Positions 1 through 11,200 of a DNA stretch of 64,000 nucleotides are shown piece after piece (position 1 is the stretch's first letter; every line of letters begins with the position of its first letter). The notes below the pieces were generated by a model, which saw nothing but the letters and a program-made list of their open reading frames with translations, was not told the origin of the DNA and searched no databases. Where the stretch lies: positions 5,033,555-5,097,554 of the forward strand of contig NC_020169.2 of assembly GCF_000224145.3 (NCBI RefSeq). The letters run 5' to 3'. Source of the stretch: Ciona intestinalis. Lineage: Eukaryota; Chordata; Ascidiacea; Phlebobranchia; Cionidae. Position numbers and translations under genes: made by a program.

Positions 1-591
1 CAGTGGTAGACACCATATAGATCCACATACCCTGGTGAATTCACAGTAATCCCGAATCCCTAACGACTCTACACTTGCATCACAATGCCACATACACTAT
101 AATTGCACAAGTCCTATTCTATGCTATGCACAGTCAGCATAGATAATCAATACAGATAGAATGCAAAGATAGCAAAGCGACAAGACTGAATTCTACACAG
201 ATAAGAACACACTTTATGACTTTACCAAACTCATTTTAGCAATGCGAGATATTTGTTGTTTTTGGATGTAAATTTTAAAACATGTTTAACCAAATCATTA
301 TCGCTATTAGTAAAAACAAAGCATGACGTTTAATAGTCACCACTGAATGATCCGTGGGAAACAATTTAAAATCCCATAACATCATAGATGTAACATTATT
401 TTTTAAAATTAAATTTTCCTATGTCAACAACTATGAGTGTAACTGCATTTTAAAGAAGTCAGCCCAGATTTTGGTAAAATTCAAAAAAGCATCATTCTTA
501 TCCTATGCAACATAAACTGTGCAGTTAAAAGTTAAACCATCACACTAAGATATATTGGCAGCCTGGCAGGTACATAGTCATAGATGCTTAC

Positions 592-3500
592 CAGTCTTTC
601 TGGCTCCGAAGACTTAACTTGTTCAGGAGGATAAGCATAATCAGCTACCACCAGATCCGGGCACAACACCTGTAAGAATGAAGTTAAAATTTCTGTCAAA
701 AATATATATATATATAGTTTCTTGGGTATTTACTATTTATGTCCTGTGAGAACTTATTATTCAGCTAGTAATGAATGCATTTCTATAAAAACAATAGTTT
801 TTTTGAGGTTTATTTCTACACAAATATATACATAGAGCACATTACCCACAGACTAGCATACAAATTATATTTTAGAAACAAAGGTTGATATTATTATTAC
901 ACCCGTGTTTTTATTCCACTATTCTTATGAGACTGTATTTTATTGCTAATTACATTTATTCATTCACCTTTACAGAAAATTGACAAAGTAAACAGCATGT
1001 GAAAACAACTATAAAAAGTGCATACAAGGTTTCATAAACACGAACATAGGGTGTTAGATGGTATAAAAACAAACCTAATCTAGTATAGTATGAATACATA
1101 CCTTAGTTAACGCCTCCACTACATTAGTATAGTAAGGTTCCGGTATCATAGGAATATTCACACACTCAGGTATTGATATAACACCCCCATCCAAATCAAC
1201 AGTTATAACATCAAGCTGCGGATACAATGTAATACTTGTATGTAAATAATTAAGGTTGTGAAACATAAGGCCTTTAAAAATTTAACTATCATCCAACAGT
1301 GGACACAAATATACAACATTATACTATAATATAGTTATACATAAACAATTATCATGTTTAATAAAAAAGTAACAATGTACAATATATATAATGAAAATAT
1401 ACCATATAAAATAAAAAATATTTTATAACCCTCTCCCCACGATATTATTGCAAACAGAGAGCAGCCAAGTAAAGTGATTGGGAAAAAATTAAAATTGCAG
1501 ATTTGGCAATTTTAGAAGCTTGAGATAAATAGTAAAATACTCACTATGCGGCATACTATAAATTAAAACATTCTGCTTACTAATACAATCACATATCAAC
1601 GGCTATTAGAGTATTTTATTATATCACTATCAGTACATTATTTATCCACTGACCAAATCATGCAGTTCGTTCTTCAGTGATGAATGAACTCCAATAAGGA
1701 AAGGAGTTGGTGATGATGTGTATTCAACTATGTGTTTGGGTAGGATGGGTACATAAGGGTAACTGAAAATCAATGAAGTAATGAAGCAATTGTACAGTGG
1801 GATATCACACATCTTTTAATATTGAAGAAAATACACAATTACACATTTATGGTTTTTAAGACACATTTTATATTATTAATTGAAATTTTTCAGGTATGTA
1901 TTTGTTGATTTTAAAGATGTAAAGTGTTTGTAGACATACATAGGGTAATTTTCATATAATCTAACAAAAGCGCACAGTTTTGGAAATATTTTATAGGAAG
2001 CTATTTGTGAAGACAGCCTACTTTATAACTGGAAAATATTGTAACTTTTTTGAATTGGTGGAGTAAAATTAAGTGAATGTTATTGACTTATTGTTAAGAA
2101 TTAAGACGAATGTTTTTGACTGTTAAATACAAGTGATAGTCTAATGAGAAATGTAGCAGCGGTGCCATACCTGTATACAAATGGGTACATAAGAGCTGTC
2201 AATGCATTACAGGCCTCACTAAGTCTAGAGTAACTGCATGAATAGAATAGAAGCTTCTGATCAACCAATGCAGCACACAAGATATTCAACACATTCAAAA
2301 TACCTGAAATTAATTTATATGATGTAAATATTGACAAACATGAAGAGAATATGAGCTTTACACGGATAAGAAGAGTTGTAAACAGTTATTTGTCATGCTA
2401 ACACATCATCCACACCAAAACTAAGCAATAAATATATCACTTAATGTTACAAAATAACAATACATACAATTTTGATTTTAAATGGATACAAATGTTATGG
2501 CATTGAACAGAACTTAACAACAAATACTGTGATAAAAATAGAAACACATCACACAAACCCACAATCATACTGAATAATTTGATTATAATGCTTATGCCAT
2601 TAGGTAGAGTACAACATAGAAAATCCAAGGTTGGCCTGTCCACCCTGGAATACCAGGTTAGCTGCTCATGCACACAAAACATAAGATAAGAATATGTTAT
2701 AAGTTCTCACCTAGTTGTCTTAGCAGCATAGCAACTGATGCCCTTGTTACTGGTAGATGATCACTTTGTGGGGTTTGTAATGCTTGTTTATCAGCAGCAC
2801 CAATGGAGAATCTCAACATAGAGGAACCAGGAGGGGGGACTTTGACAACTAATAACTTTGCAATGATGTTTTCCATTGATATGGTCAGTTCTTCAATGTA
2901 TACTGTGTATATAAGGCCAAGGCAGTTCTATAGGGAAATATAACATGTTAGTTTATGATAGGATGTAGTATAAACTAAGTTAGATAACAGCATCAAATTT
3001 AATAACCATATTATCTTATTGGTTGCCCTAAAGTATTAAAACAAAAATAAAGATTAACCAAATACAAATATAATATACATGTATGGTGCTTTCAAGTCTA
3101 CTTTGTGTTTAACATCGGTTAGGCCTAGTATAAAAGAGGAATAGTGGATGTATAAATACTTTATCAGGACTTTAATAAATACAAAACATTTGCCTATTTT
3201 GTAAAATTACAACTCACTTTTAAAACTCGAAAATCGTTAATTCTTGACAATATAACGAGACACTTTGGCGCGTAAGTTGGCTTGGTCTTATTATTCCTTG
3301 CATCCAAATCATTGTCATTCCCCTCCCCGGTATCTACTCTACACATGGCTTCATCTACATATTCATCTCCAGGCGTCCCATCTCCCCCTGTGTCTCCTTC
3401 ATTTTCATCTTTTTTAGCTCCAGCCGATACAGGTGACAAACTTTTCCTTCTTGTTAAGTTTGAGTTCTGGTTCTCTTGTTCTTTTGAAACAATTGGCTCG

Positions 3501-4288
3501 GTGAAAGAATGCACTGCACAGTAATGCCGCATTCCTTCTGCATCAGTTAGAACAGATACAAAGAAAGTTGGAGCTTGCCTCTCATGCGTCAGGTACCAGC
3601 CCGCTGGTTGACAGAACTGTAAGAATAAAACATTCTATTATTAACAGATCATATTAACTAGTACTTTAGCACTTTTTCAAACTGCACACACAACAAGCAG
3701 GGGTTTGATTGCCCAGTGAAAGCCATTGGACATTTGAGATATTTCTCTGTGGATTATTTGTATCTGTAGCCTACCTACACGAACTCCTAGCCTACATGAT
3801 TTCCTGTTATAAAACAAGTTTATTGTAAACATATCATTAGTAAGCTGTGCTTTTTCTGTGGCAGAATTTAACTTAATTTGTGATAACAAATATATAGTTT
3901 ATATACCAGTTCAATTCCTTGAGTGAAAGGCATATCTTCCCATTCATATTCAGGTATTCTGGTGATTACTTTTCCACGCAAAGCATGGACTTTAGTTTCT
4001 GCAGACACAAAAGTGTAGCCTATTAAATTTATTACATATTGATGCTACAATATCTTTTTGTTTTTGTAATTGTATAGGTATAATATTTTACTGAGGTATA
4101 GTATTTTAATTGCATCTTATTGACAAGTGATGTAATTTAATACAAAAATCGAAATTTTATCTATCAAAGTATGCATAGGAAATTTTTAATGTAATGTCAA
4201 ACAAATAAAAAATGTTTATAGCAAATAACATACCTTCACAATCAAAGTCGTATCCCACAACTGCAAAGTAATCAACCAAGCGATCCAT
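592..4288 (-). CDS. SBF2: SBF1/SBF2 (MTMR5/MTMR13) family, DENN-domain N-terminus, partial
   Basis: Myotubularin-related pseudophosphatase with an N-terminal DENN module, a Rab-directed exchange factor family acting on endosomes and autophagy. Eight coding exons can be read on the minus strand: 4288-4234, 3998-3907, 3616-3218, 2927-2711, 2303-2171, 1762-1654, 1215-1102 and 669-592, giving 399 residues with consistent phase throughout. The start [16 protein letters not shown] matches the SBF start (MARLADYF). Further matches are [13 protein letters not shown] in exon 2, [13 protein letters not shown] and [11 protein letters not shown] in exon 3, a cDENN core in exon 5 ([19 protein letters not shown]), and [17 protein letters not shown] in exon 7. 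Exon 3 carries an acidic, Gly/Asp-rich insert between uDENN and cDENN. The dDENN, GRAM, phosphatase-like and PH parts lie beyond the left edge. The gene diverges from pygopus. Whether it is SBF1 or SBF2 cannot be decided; it may be the pre-duplication gene. Confidence 0.9.
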
Positions 4289-5326
4289 GTTTTATTCTTT
4301 AAATCATATAAACGAGCTACCTAGTAAAATGGCTGTAATATATACCATGGATGGAAACCATGGCAAAAAATCCAAAATATCTGAACAAATATAAAGTTGC
4401 ATTAAACATGGCTGTAAACTTGTAACATAACATTAGTGTTTTTTGTGTTTTAACTAATTTATAAATGCAAAATCAAAATACATGTTAACATGTATACAAA
4501 AAATACTATAGTATCAAATCAAACAAAATATATGATTCTTGATTACATTACAGCTATTTGGATTATGAAAGATATGACTGTCTTGTTATTTTTGTTATCA
4601 TTCATTTATTTTTTGGGTTACGTGAAATATTAGCGCAATAAATGACGAAGAGTTATTACATTAATTTACATACGTGATACGTTATTCGTGTAGCCAGTAG
4701 CCACTGTCATCTACGTACATATACGAAATATAAACACGAAGATTTTAAGGACATCACGACTAGCGTCTAAATTGTCGGTATTTGTCAACTTTTAAATATA
4801 AAATTACTATATTATAACGTATGCAAAGTTAGGGCTAAACTTGGCTATTGCTAAAAGTTTCCTAAAATTACGTTGCGGTTGAATAATTTATCATAGACAA
4901 CTTATAACGGTTGTCTTCGATTTTTTTACGACAACTTTAACTTATCAGTTAAAGTAGCAGTATTACAATTTTACGAATGATACACGTTTACAAGAAAGAA
5001 CGTTAAGGCAGAAATACTTCAATTCTGTACCATACCAAATATACATTAAATTTTCAGATACTTGTAACCAGAGTCCGTATATAAACATGTTTATATACCG
5101 ATTCCGCTTGTCAATTTGCTAAAAAGTACACTTGTAACCAAAGAGATTAAAACCATAACACTGTGTTATAACAACGGTCGTTGCAAGACACGCGTAAACA
5201 AAAAGTTAGATTCGTTACCTCGAAATCGTAGTGGGAACTCAGCCAAACCCAAATCCTTGCAAATGTGCAGATTTCGTCACGAGCGATCCGCTTCAATGAT
5301 TTAGTTCACTCTGTGCAGCTTCGAAT
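4289..5326. promoter_or_regulatory. Divergent intergenic region between SBF and pygopus
   Basis: About 1 kb separates the SBF start codon (minus strand) from the first pygopus exon (plus strand). It must hold both promoters if no distal 5' exons exist. I see no clear TATA box and no conserved element; the right end (about 4,900-5,330) is slightly richer in CpG. It contains no convincing coding exon. Confidence 0.5.
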
Positions 5327-5626
5327 ATGGCGTCGTCATTCAAAATGTTTATACACACATTAAGAGATGATACGAAAACTGTAAGTATAGCAGTGGTGTA
5401 GTATAAATACGCGTTTAGAAAAAGTAAATTTCAGTTATTAACGTTCTGTAGCAGGTGTATATTACTTTACTATTGATATTATAATAATGAACATCTCTGG
5501 GCAGAACTGTTTGTCCATTAGCAAACGTATTCACGTTACCGATTTTTTCAGGCTAAATTAAGGTTTACACAAATGCATTGTGCATTTAGTAGGGTAACAT
5601 TTAAACCTACTTTAATGTACACATAA
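5327..5626 (+). other. Spliced upstream ORF or 5' exon pair before pygopus
   Basis: An ATG at 5327 opens 18 codons (MASSFKMFIHTLRDDTKT) ending exactly at a consensus donor (gtaagt at 5381). A pyrimidine-rich acceptor (ttttttcag) ends at 5551. Joining 5380 to 5552 keeps the frame for 24 more codons before a TAA at 5624-5626, 59 bp before the pygopus ATG. This looks like a 42-codon spliced upstream ORF in the pygopus leader, or the acceptor may instead receive the tunicate spliced leader. I do not recognise the peptide. Confidence 0.4.
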
Positions 5627-5684
5627 ATAGATATATCTGTGAATCTGTCTATGTGATTTTATGATATAATTTCATTGCGTCAAA

Positions 5685-6773
5685 ATGCCCAAAAAAAGAG
5701 ATGGCTCTGAAAGTAAAAAAGCTCGAAAAGCATCTTCAACTTCAAAAGAAGCTGCTACCACTTCCCCATCAGCATCAACTGATATTGTTCCACCACCAAA
5801 CCCAAGTGCAACCCATCTAGTTGCCTCAAATCCATTTGATGATCCACCACCAAGCCAAATGAAAGTAGGGCCAATGCAACATCATGGGTTTAATGGGCCA
5901 CCAATGGTTAGACTACAGACACCTAACAGTGGCATGAACCCTGGCTTTCCTGGATGGGTTGCTAGAAATGAAATACGGGGTATGAGGCCACCGTATAATG
6001 GTCCAGGCCCTGGATGGAACCCACACATGCATGGTGGGGCAATGCCCAGTCATCCTGGGTATCATCCAAACATGCCTGTTGGACATAATAATTACCCGAT
6101 GAACCGTCCACACTATTCAGGTCCCAATCCACAGTTCAGAGGTGCCTCTCGTATGCCAATGGGTGCAATCCGACCAGGTCTAGGACCACTTGGGTCACCT
6201 GGAGGTCCAGAGATGGGTGATGTACAAAGTGTGGGACCAAACCATATGGTATCAAGTGGAAATCAAGGCCACATGCTTCAAAACACGGGGCAGATGAAAG
6301 CTTTAACTCGACCACCTTCACAAATTCCATCTCCTACTACGACGTCAACAAGAAAAAATTCGACAAGCTCGGCAAAAAATTCTGACTCAAAATCTCCGAA
6401 AACCTCAGAGCCAAGCGCTAAATCAAGAAAGAAATCTGAAAAGAAAGCGATGCAAGAAAACAAAGTTAAAAATAATGCAGACCATGATAGAGCTGGCCAT
6501 GAACAAAGTCTTCCACCCCATTCTATACCTGCAGTGTTACCACAGACATGCTGCAACTGCTCAAATGATATCCAACCTACTGACGATGCAATAAGGTGCT
6601 TGGCTAGCTGCAATAAATGGTTTCACAGGACATGTGTTGGACTCACAGAGAGTGCATGCAATTTCCTTAGATCTGAAGAGCTTGCCTTATGGGCATGTGA
6701 CAACTGCCTAAAAACAAAAGAAATTAATTCAGTTAGAACAAGAATGGACAGCCATCTTACTAGCCCTGCTTAA
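5685..6773 (+). CDS. PYGO: Pygopus, PHD-finger Wnt co-activator
   Basis: Nuclear co-activator of the beta-catenin/TCF complex. The 362-residue protein is in one uninterrupted coding exon starting at ATG 5685. Residues 1-20 are lysine-rich (KKRDGSESKKARK), a likely nuclear signal. NPFDDPPPS at 49-57 is the NPF motif of the Pygopus N-terminal homology domain. Residues 60-220 are Pro/Gly/Met/Asn-rich low complexity, as in the family. A Ser/Lys-rich stretch follows, then a C-terminal PHD finger at about 289-341 with the Cys4-His-Cys3 pattern (CCNC, CLASC, WFHRTC, WACDNC). The family signature CNKWFHRTCVGLTESA is the part that binds methylated H3K4 and BCL9/Legless. There is no coding intron. The length is normal for the family (vertebrate PYGO1/2 about 410). 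Confidence 0.93.
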   Translation: MPKKRDGSESKKARKASSTSKEAATTSPSASTDIVPPPNPSATHLVASNPFDDPPPSQMKVGPMQHHGFNGPPMVRLQTPNSGMNPGFPGWVARNEIRGMRPPYNGPGPGWNPHMHGGAMPSHPGYHPNMPVGHNNYPMNRPHYSGPNPQFRGASRMPMGAIRPGLGPLGSPGGPEMGDVQSVGPNHMVSSGNQGHMLQNTGQMKALTRPPSQIPSPTTTSTRKNSTSSAKNSDSKSPKTSEPSAKSRKKSEKKAMQENKVKNNADHDRAGHEQSLPPHSIPAVLPQTCCNCSNDIQPTDDAIRCLASCNKWFHRTCVGLTESACNFLRSEELALWACDNCLKTKEINSVRTRMDSHLTSPA

Positions 6774-8236
6774 ATCTAAGAAACACTTTTTTTTATTACC
6801 AAGTTTTTATTATGAGCGCTAACTAAAAGTTACTAATATTTGTGTCAGTATCATGTAGTATGTCTTCAAGAATTACTCCTGGCTTTATTAAGTCATCCAA
6901 TTTGTGCTTTTGCACACAATGTATGAACACACATTTAATTTAGTAATACCCATTTAATGTATACCTCAATTTTTTCTGAGATTTAATGCCTCTTGAAACA
7001 ATTTCTAATCGTTATCAACGGCACAATTGACAAATACCTGGCTATAGAACAGAGTTGTACTTTGTGCTTTTAAAATGAAATTCCTCCACATAAGTTGCTG
7101 TATAAATTTTTATCCTTTTTACTAATATTACTTTTGAGTTGTTTATTATTATTCCAATGGAATAAAAACCTGCACAATTCTATTTTTAGTGAAATTTTTA
7201 AAACCTATATTTGCTTATGTGGTGTCAGATAATTAAGCCAAGACTTTTTTAAAGAATGTAGATTAGGTCCATTACACAAAACCAATCTTGCCATGTCATG
7301 TTTAGGGTACTGATACCAAAATTAACACACCCAGATCATTTCTTATCATTTAGATGCATACAATTCTAGATCCATACAGTTTTTACGGTACAGTTTCATT
7401 GTAAACTACAAGCCTTTTACGTCCGATCTATATCCCCAAATTTACCTATCTAATTTTAACAGGCCCATTTAATTGATAATTACAAGCCTTTTACTGTCAA
7501 TAATACATCAGGTCTAGCTCCCTAATTCACAAAATACAAGGCTACAGACTTGTGCTTGTAACAAACCTTCAAATAATAACAAATTTTCAATCCAATATCA
7601 GTTCCATATATTACTCCTTCAGTAACACTGGTTAGTGTCCATACTGTTTGTTGTGGTAACCAGTTTAATGAGAATTTAAATTAATTGATAGTAGTACCGC
7701 TTATTGAACTTATATCACCTCACAATTAGAAAAAGCCAAAGCCGAAAAAACTAAACTTTTGTTTTGATATTATACATGGGAATTTTGGAATTTCTTTGCA
7801 TGTACAGCTTGCACACAGGCGTGCTACTTTTTCGGGAATAGTAAATACAGAACAAGCGTCGGTAAGTACAAGCAAATGTACACATGAAACTGTGTATGGG
7901 GGAAAGTAGGGAAAAGATCAATTGAAACCGTATTAATTTCTTCAATGTAAAGAGATCTGGCCTATGATCTTGCATCAAAGAGCTGAAAAGTCAGCGAGTA
8001 ATGCTACGTAATAGAATGGGAACAATACAAAAAAGACAACAAAACACAGTTATTACTACAAAAGCACATTCTAATGATAAGTTTTTTTACATTGGGCTCA
8101 ATTAGAAATTCCATTGCTACTCGCCTGTAGGCAAGTAATTCTATCGTTTGTACAAAGAACTAATTGAACAACCACAATATGATTACAATGAGGCACACGG
8201 GCCGTGTTTAGGCAGACAGACAATTCTGAAAGAAGC
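6774..8236. other. Convergent 3' region of pygopus and UBAP2L
   Basis: Non-coding, AT-rich sequence between the pygopus stop and the UBAP2L stop, which face each other. An AATAAA hexamer at about 7160 is a good candidate poly(A) signal for pygopus. The rest is probably 3'UTR of both genes. ORFs here are short and have no recognisable family. Confidence 0.5.
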
Positions 8237-11200
8237 TTAGTTCCCCCAGTACTGTCCTGTGCTACCAAATGGTGCCTTGGTAGCATTCTTCCCCATTGTA
8301 CTGGTGGCCTTTGGAATAAAAAAAGTATTATATAAGTGTATAAACAACAGTGTATAAGGGTTACCATGTGCGTGATTATTATTTTATGTTTAGCTGATAA
8401 TTTAAACATCCCATTAGTGACCACTGTGTTGGAACAACTGTCATTGAGTGTCTTGCCCAAGGATACATCTGCCCACAATGGTAGCAGGTCTTGTACTTAT
8501 TACCTCTGGGTTAAAGGAAGATGCGCTAACCACTTTGCCGTGGCGCTGGACGTAATGATAAACACAATAAATAACTAACTTACTTGCTGTGATCTCTGTG
8601 AACCAACACTCTGTCCGACATCATTATGCTGCGGTAAGTGTAGATGATGGGCATGCAACATTGTCATGAAGGGAGCCTGTGTATATGGACTCATACCAGG
8701 ACCCCCTCCTGCCGCACCAGCAGCTCCTGTATTAGCTGCTGCCATCGCCGCTGTCAGAGTCTGTAGAAAAACAAGAGTTATGTGGTGTGTCTTTAACAGA
8801 GGTAAACAAAGTACTTCTTTTGTAAACATTTTTTTTCGTTTCAAATATTTTTTATTGCATCAGCTAGCATACAAAATAACCTTAACATTGAAGCAGAGTA
8901 GCAAAACGGGACAAAAAAATATTTTTTGTTGTAATTTTTTAAAATAGGACAAAAAAATTTTGTATTTTTTTCCTTGACTTTTTTATTATATTTTTTTATA
9001 TTATTACACCAGCTAGCATATAAAATAACCTGAATATTGAAGGCTGGTGGTGGAGTATTAGTGTGATGATGAAAAGCTGCTTGCTGCTTCTCATATGCCG
9101 ACTGAATGACAAGAAACATAATTCAAACATAATATTTAATATTCCTTTACTTCTGCTACCAGGCATAATGTAAATAATCTTATAGCGGTTCATCTGGAAT
9201 GAAATGTAGTACATCTTAGACATTCCCTGATGAAGCCATGCCTGATGGCAGACAAGATGTCGGAAATACACTACATTTAATATCAGACCATTGGCTAAAA
9301 GATGATTTATCAATATTTAATGTTGCTACCATTTACTTACAATGTGATTTTTTCCAAAACCTTGATTTTGCAAATCGTGCAAATTGCTGGCTGTTGAAAC
9401 ATTGACTGAAGCTGTAAAAATAAAATAAATTTCAAATGAATTCAACTTAATTTTTGTTAAGAGAGTATATAGTTATGTCATGTTATGTTATATTTATGAA
9501 TACATGGGTGCCAGACTTTTAAATACAGGGGAGGCAGGAATAGTTGGATAATTGAATACACAATCATGTGGAACAAATTATTGGTTTAAATGTTTACTGA
9601 TTAATACAGTGCAGAAAATTCCAGGGTAGACACCCCCACTATGCCACCCCAGGTTTGGCATCTATGCATGAATATAACAGTTTTATCAATGATTGCAAAT
9701 GAATAAATTAAAAATAATAACAAAATATGAAATAACGAAATAGATTAAAAGAGAGATGAATTTTTAAATCTGTATTTATTGCATAATCATGCTTGCACTT
9801 GTACACGCATGCAAGTAGCAGCTCACGTTTTAATGCGAAACTAGAGCCTGCTTTGTGCTGGTTCAATGAGTGTGTGATATGCTGCAGGTTTATTGCATTT
9901 GCGTCGTACCCTGATTATATTATGGTCACTGACAAAGGTGCCTAACTTTTTCTAAGACAAGTTTATGCCCTTAATTTTATGCCAGGCAAAAGCATGAACA
10001 TTTTGTTGTATGCAAAATCTTATTTTAGTTATTTGCCCATTGTCACATTATTAGCTATACTGGGAAATAGGCTGATCATTGTAGTATCACTGCTGTATAG
10101 CTTAGTGTTTATTTTAATACATGTTTGTAAGATACTAAATCATTTATGTATTTATACCTGGTACTCATAGGTACCATTTTTTTAGGGTAAACACGCATAC
10201 CGTGCACACCAATGGTGCCTATGGTTACTAAGTTGTATGGATATTACAAAGCAAGACTGACCTGTTGAATAAGCATTTCCATAACCTGTACCGTGTTGCT
10301 GAAAAGCAGTTGTTGTATTCACCGAGTGCTTCGCATTCTGTGGTACCTGGGTTTAAAAAAAATGTAATTTTTATTATTTTTTAAGTAACTTACCTGGTTA
10401 TAAATAAAAAGGTTGTTTTATATATAAAAAGAACTAGTTCTAAAACCTATTACAAATATTTAAAAATTAAATTTTTTTTAGCAATATAAATGTCTAAGTT
10501 TTTTTTAATACATTTTTTTCACAGGTAACTAACAATTACAAAAAAGTAACAAGGAAAAAAAATTACTTTAATTTATGTAATAATAATGTTAACTTACAGC
10601 AGTAGCTGCATACATAGGTGGATATTGGAAAGCATTGTAATACAACCCATTGAAACCAGGATAAGCAGCAGGGGCAGCTGCAGCTTGAATATTCATGAAG
10701 GGTTGTTGAGATTGGTGGGTGACTGCTTGGGATACTGGGGAAGGATGCAAGGTTAAAATGTGAACATAATGTTTCGTAATGTTTTACTGCAACAGTCCAA
10801 TGATTGTGATTCTGAATAACGTTTTGACTTTTTCTTTCATTGGTGTGTTTTTTTTCTTACAATATTCATTGATTGCAACATTTCCTATACTACCTTATTA
10901 ATTTAAAATTTGAATTTTAAGCATAATTAAGTTGTCCATCAGCAGACTTTGTTCGCATCAGTATAATTCAGCAGAGCGAAAGTTCAAAATGTCTCATCAC
11001 ATGAACAACTTGGCATAAATATCAACTGATCCAAATACACCATAAATAATCTTGCATTTGTGGGGTTCTGGTCCCTAAGTAACAGACCAATAATGGCCAA
11101 GATTCCTGGTATCCCAAACAATGCCCACACATAACAACACATAGAATGCAGAAAAGTATCCAGAATCCTCAAAGAGAATACACACACTATCTCATAAACA

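Noticed and set aside
3282-3524. An 80-codon plus-strand frame opposite SBF exon 3
   Set aside because: It is the antisense shadow of an acidic, Ser/Gly-rich exon whose minus-strand translation matches SBF.
6278-6613. A 111-codon minus-strand frame across pygopus
   Set aside because: Antisense shadow of the Ser/Lys-rich linker; the plus strand carries the recognised PHD protein.
8098-8478. A 126-codon minus-strand frame around the UBAP2L last exon
   Set aside because: It mixes SINE, intron and 3'UTR. The real last exon is only 8308-8237 in a different frame, ending GQYWGN.
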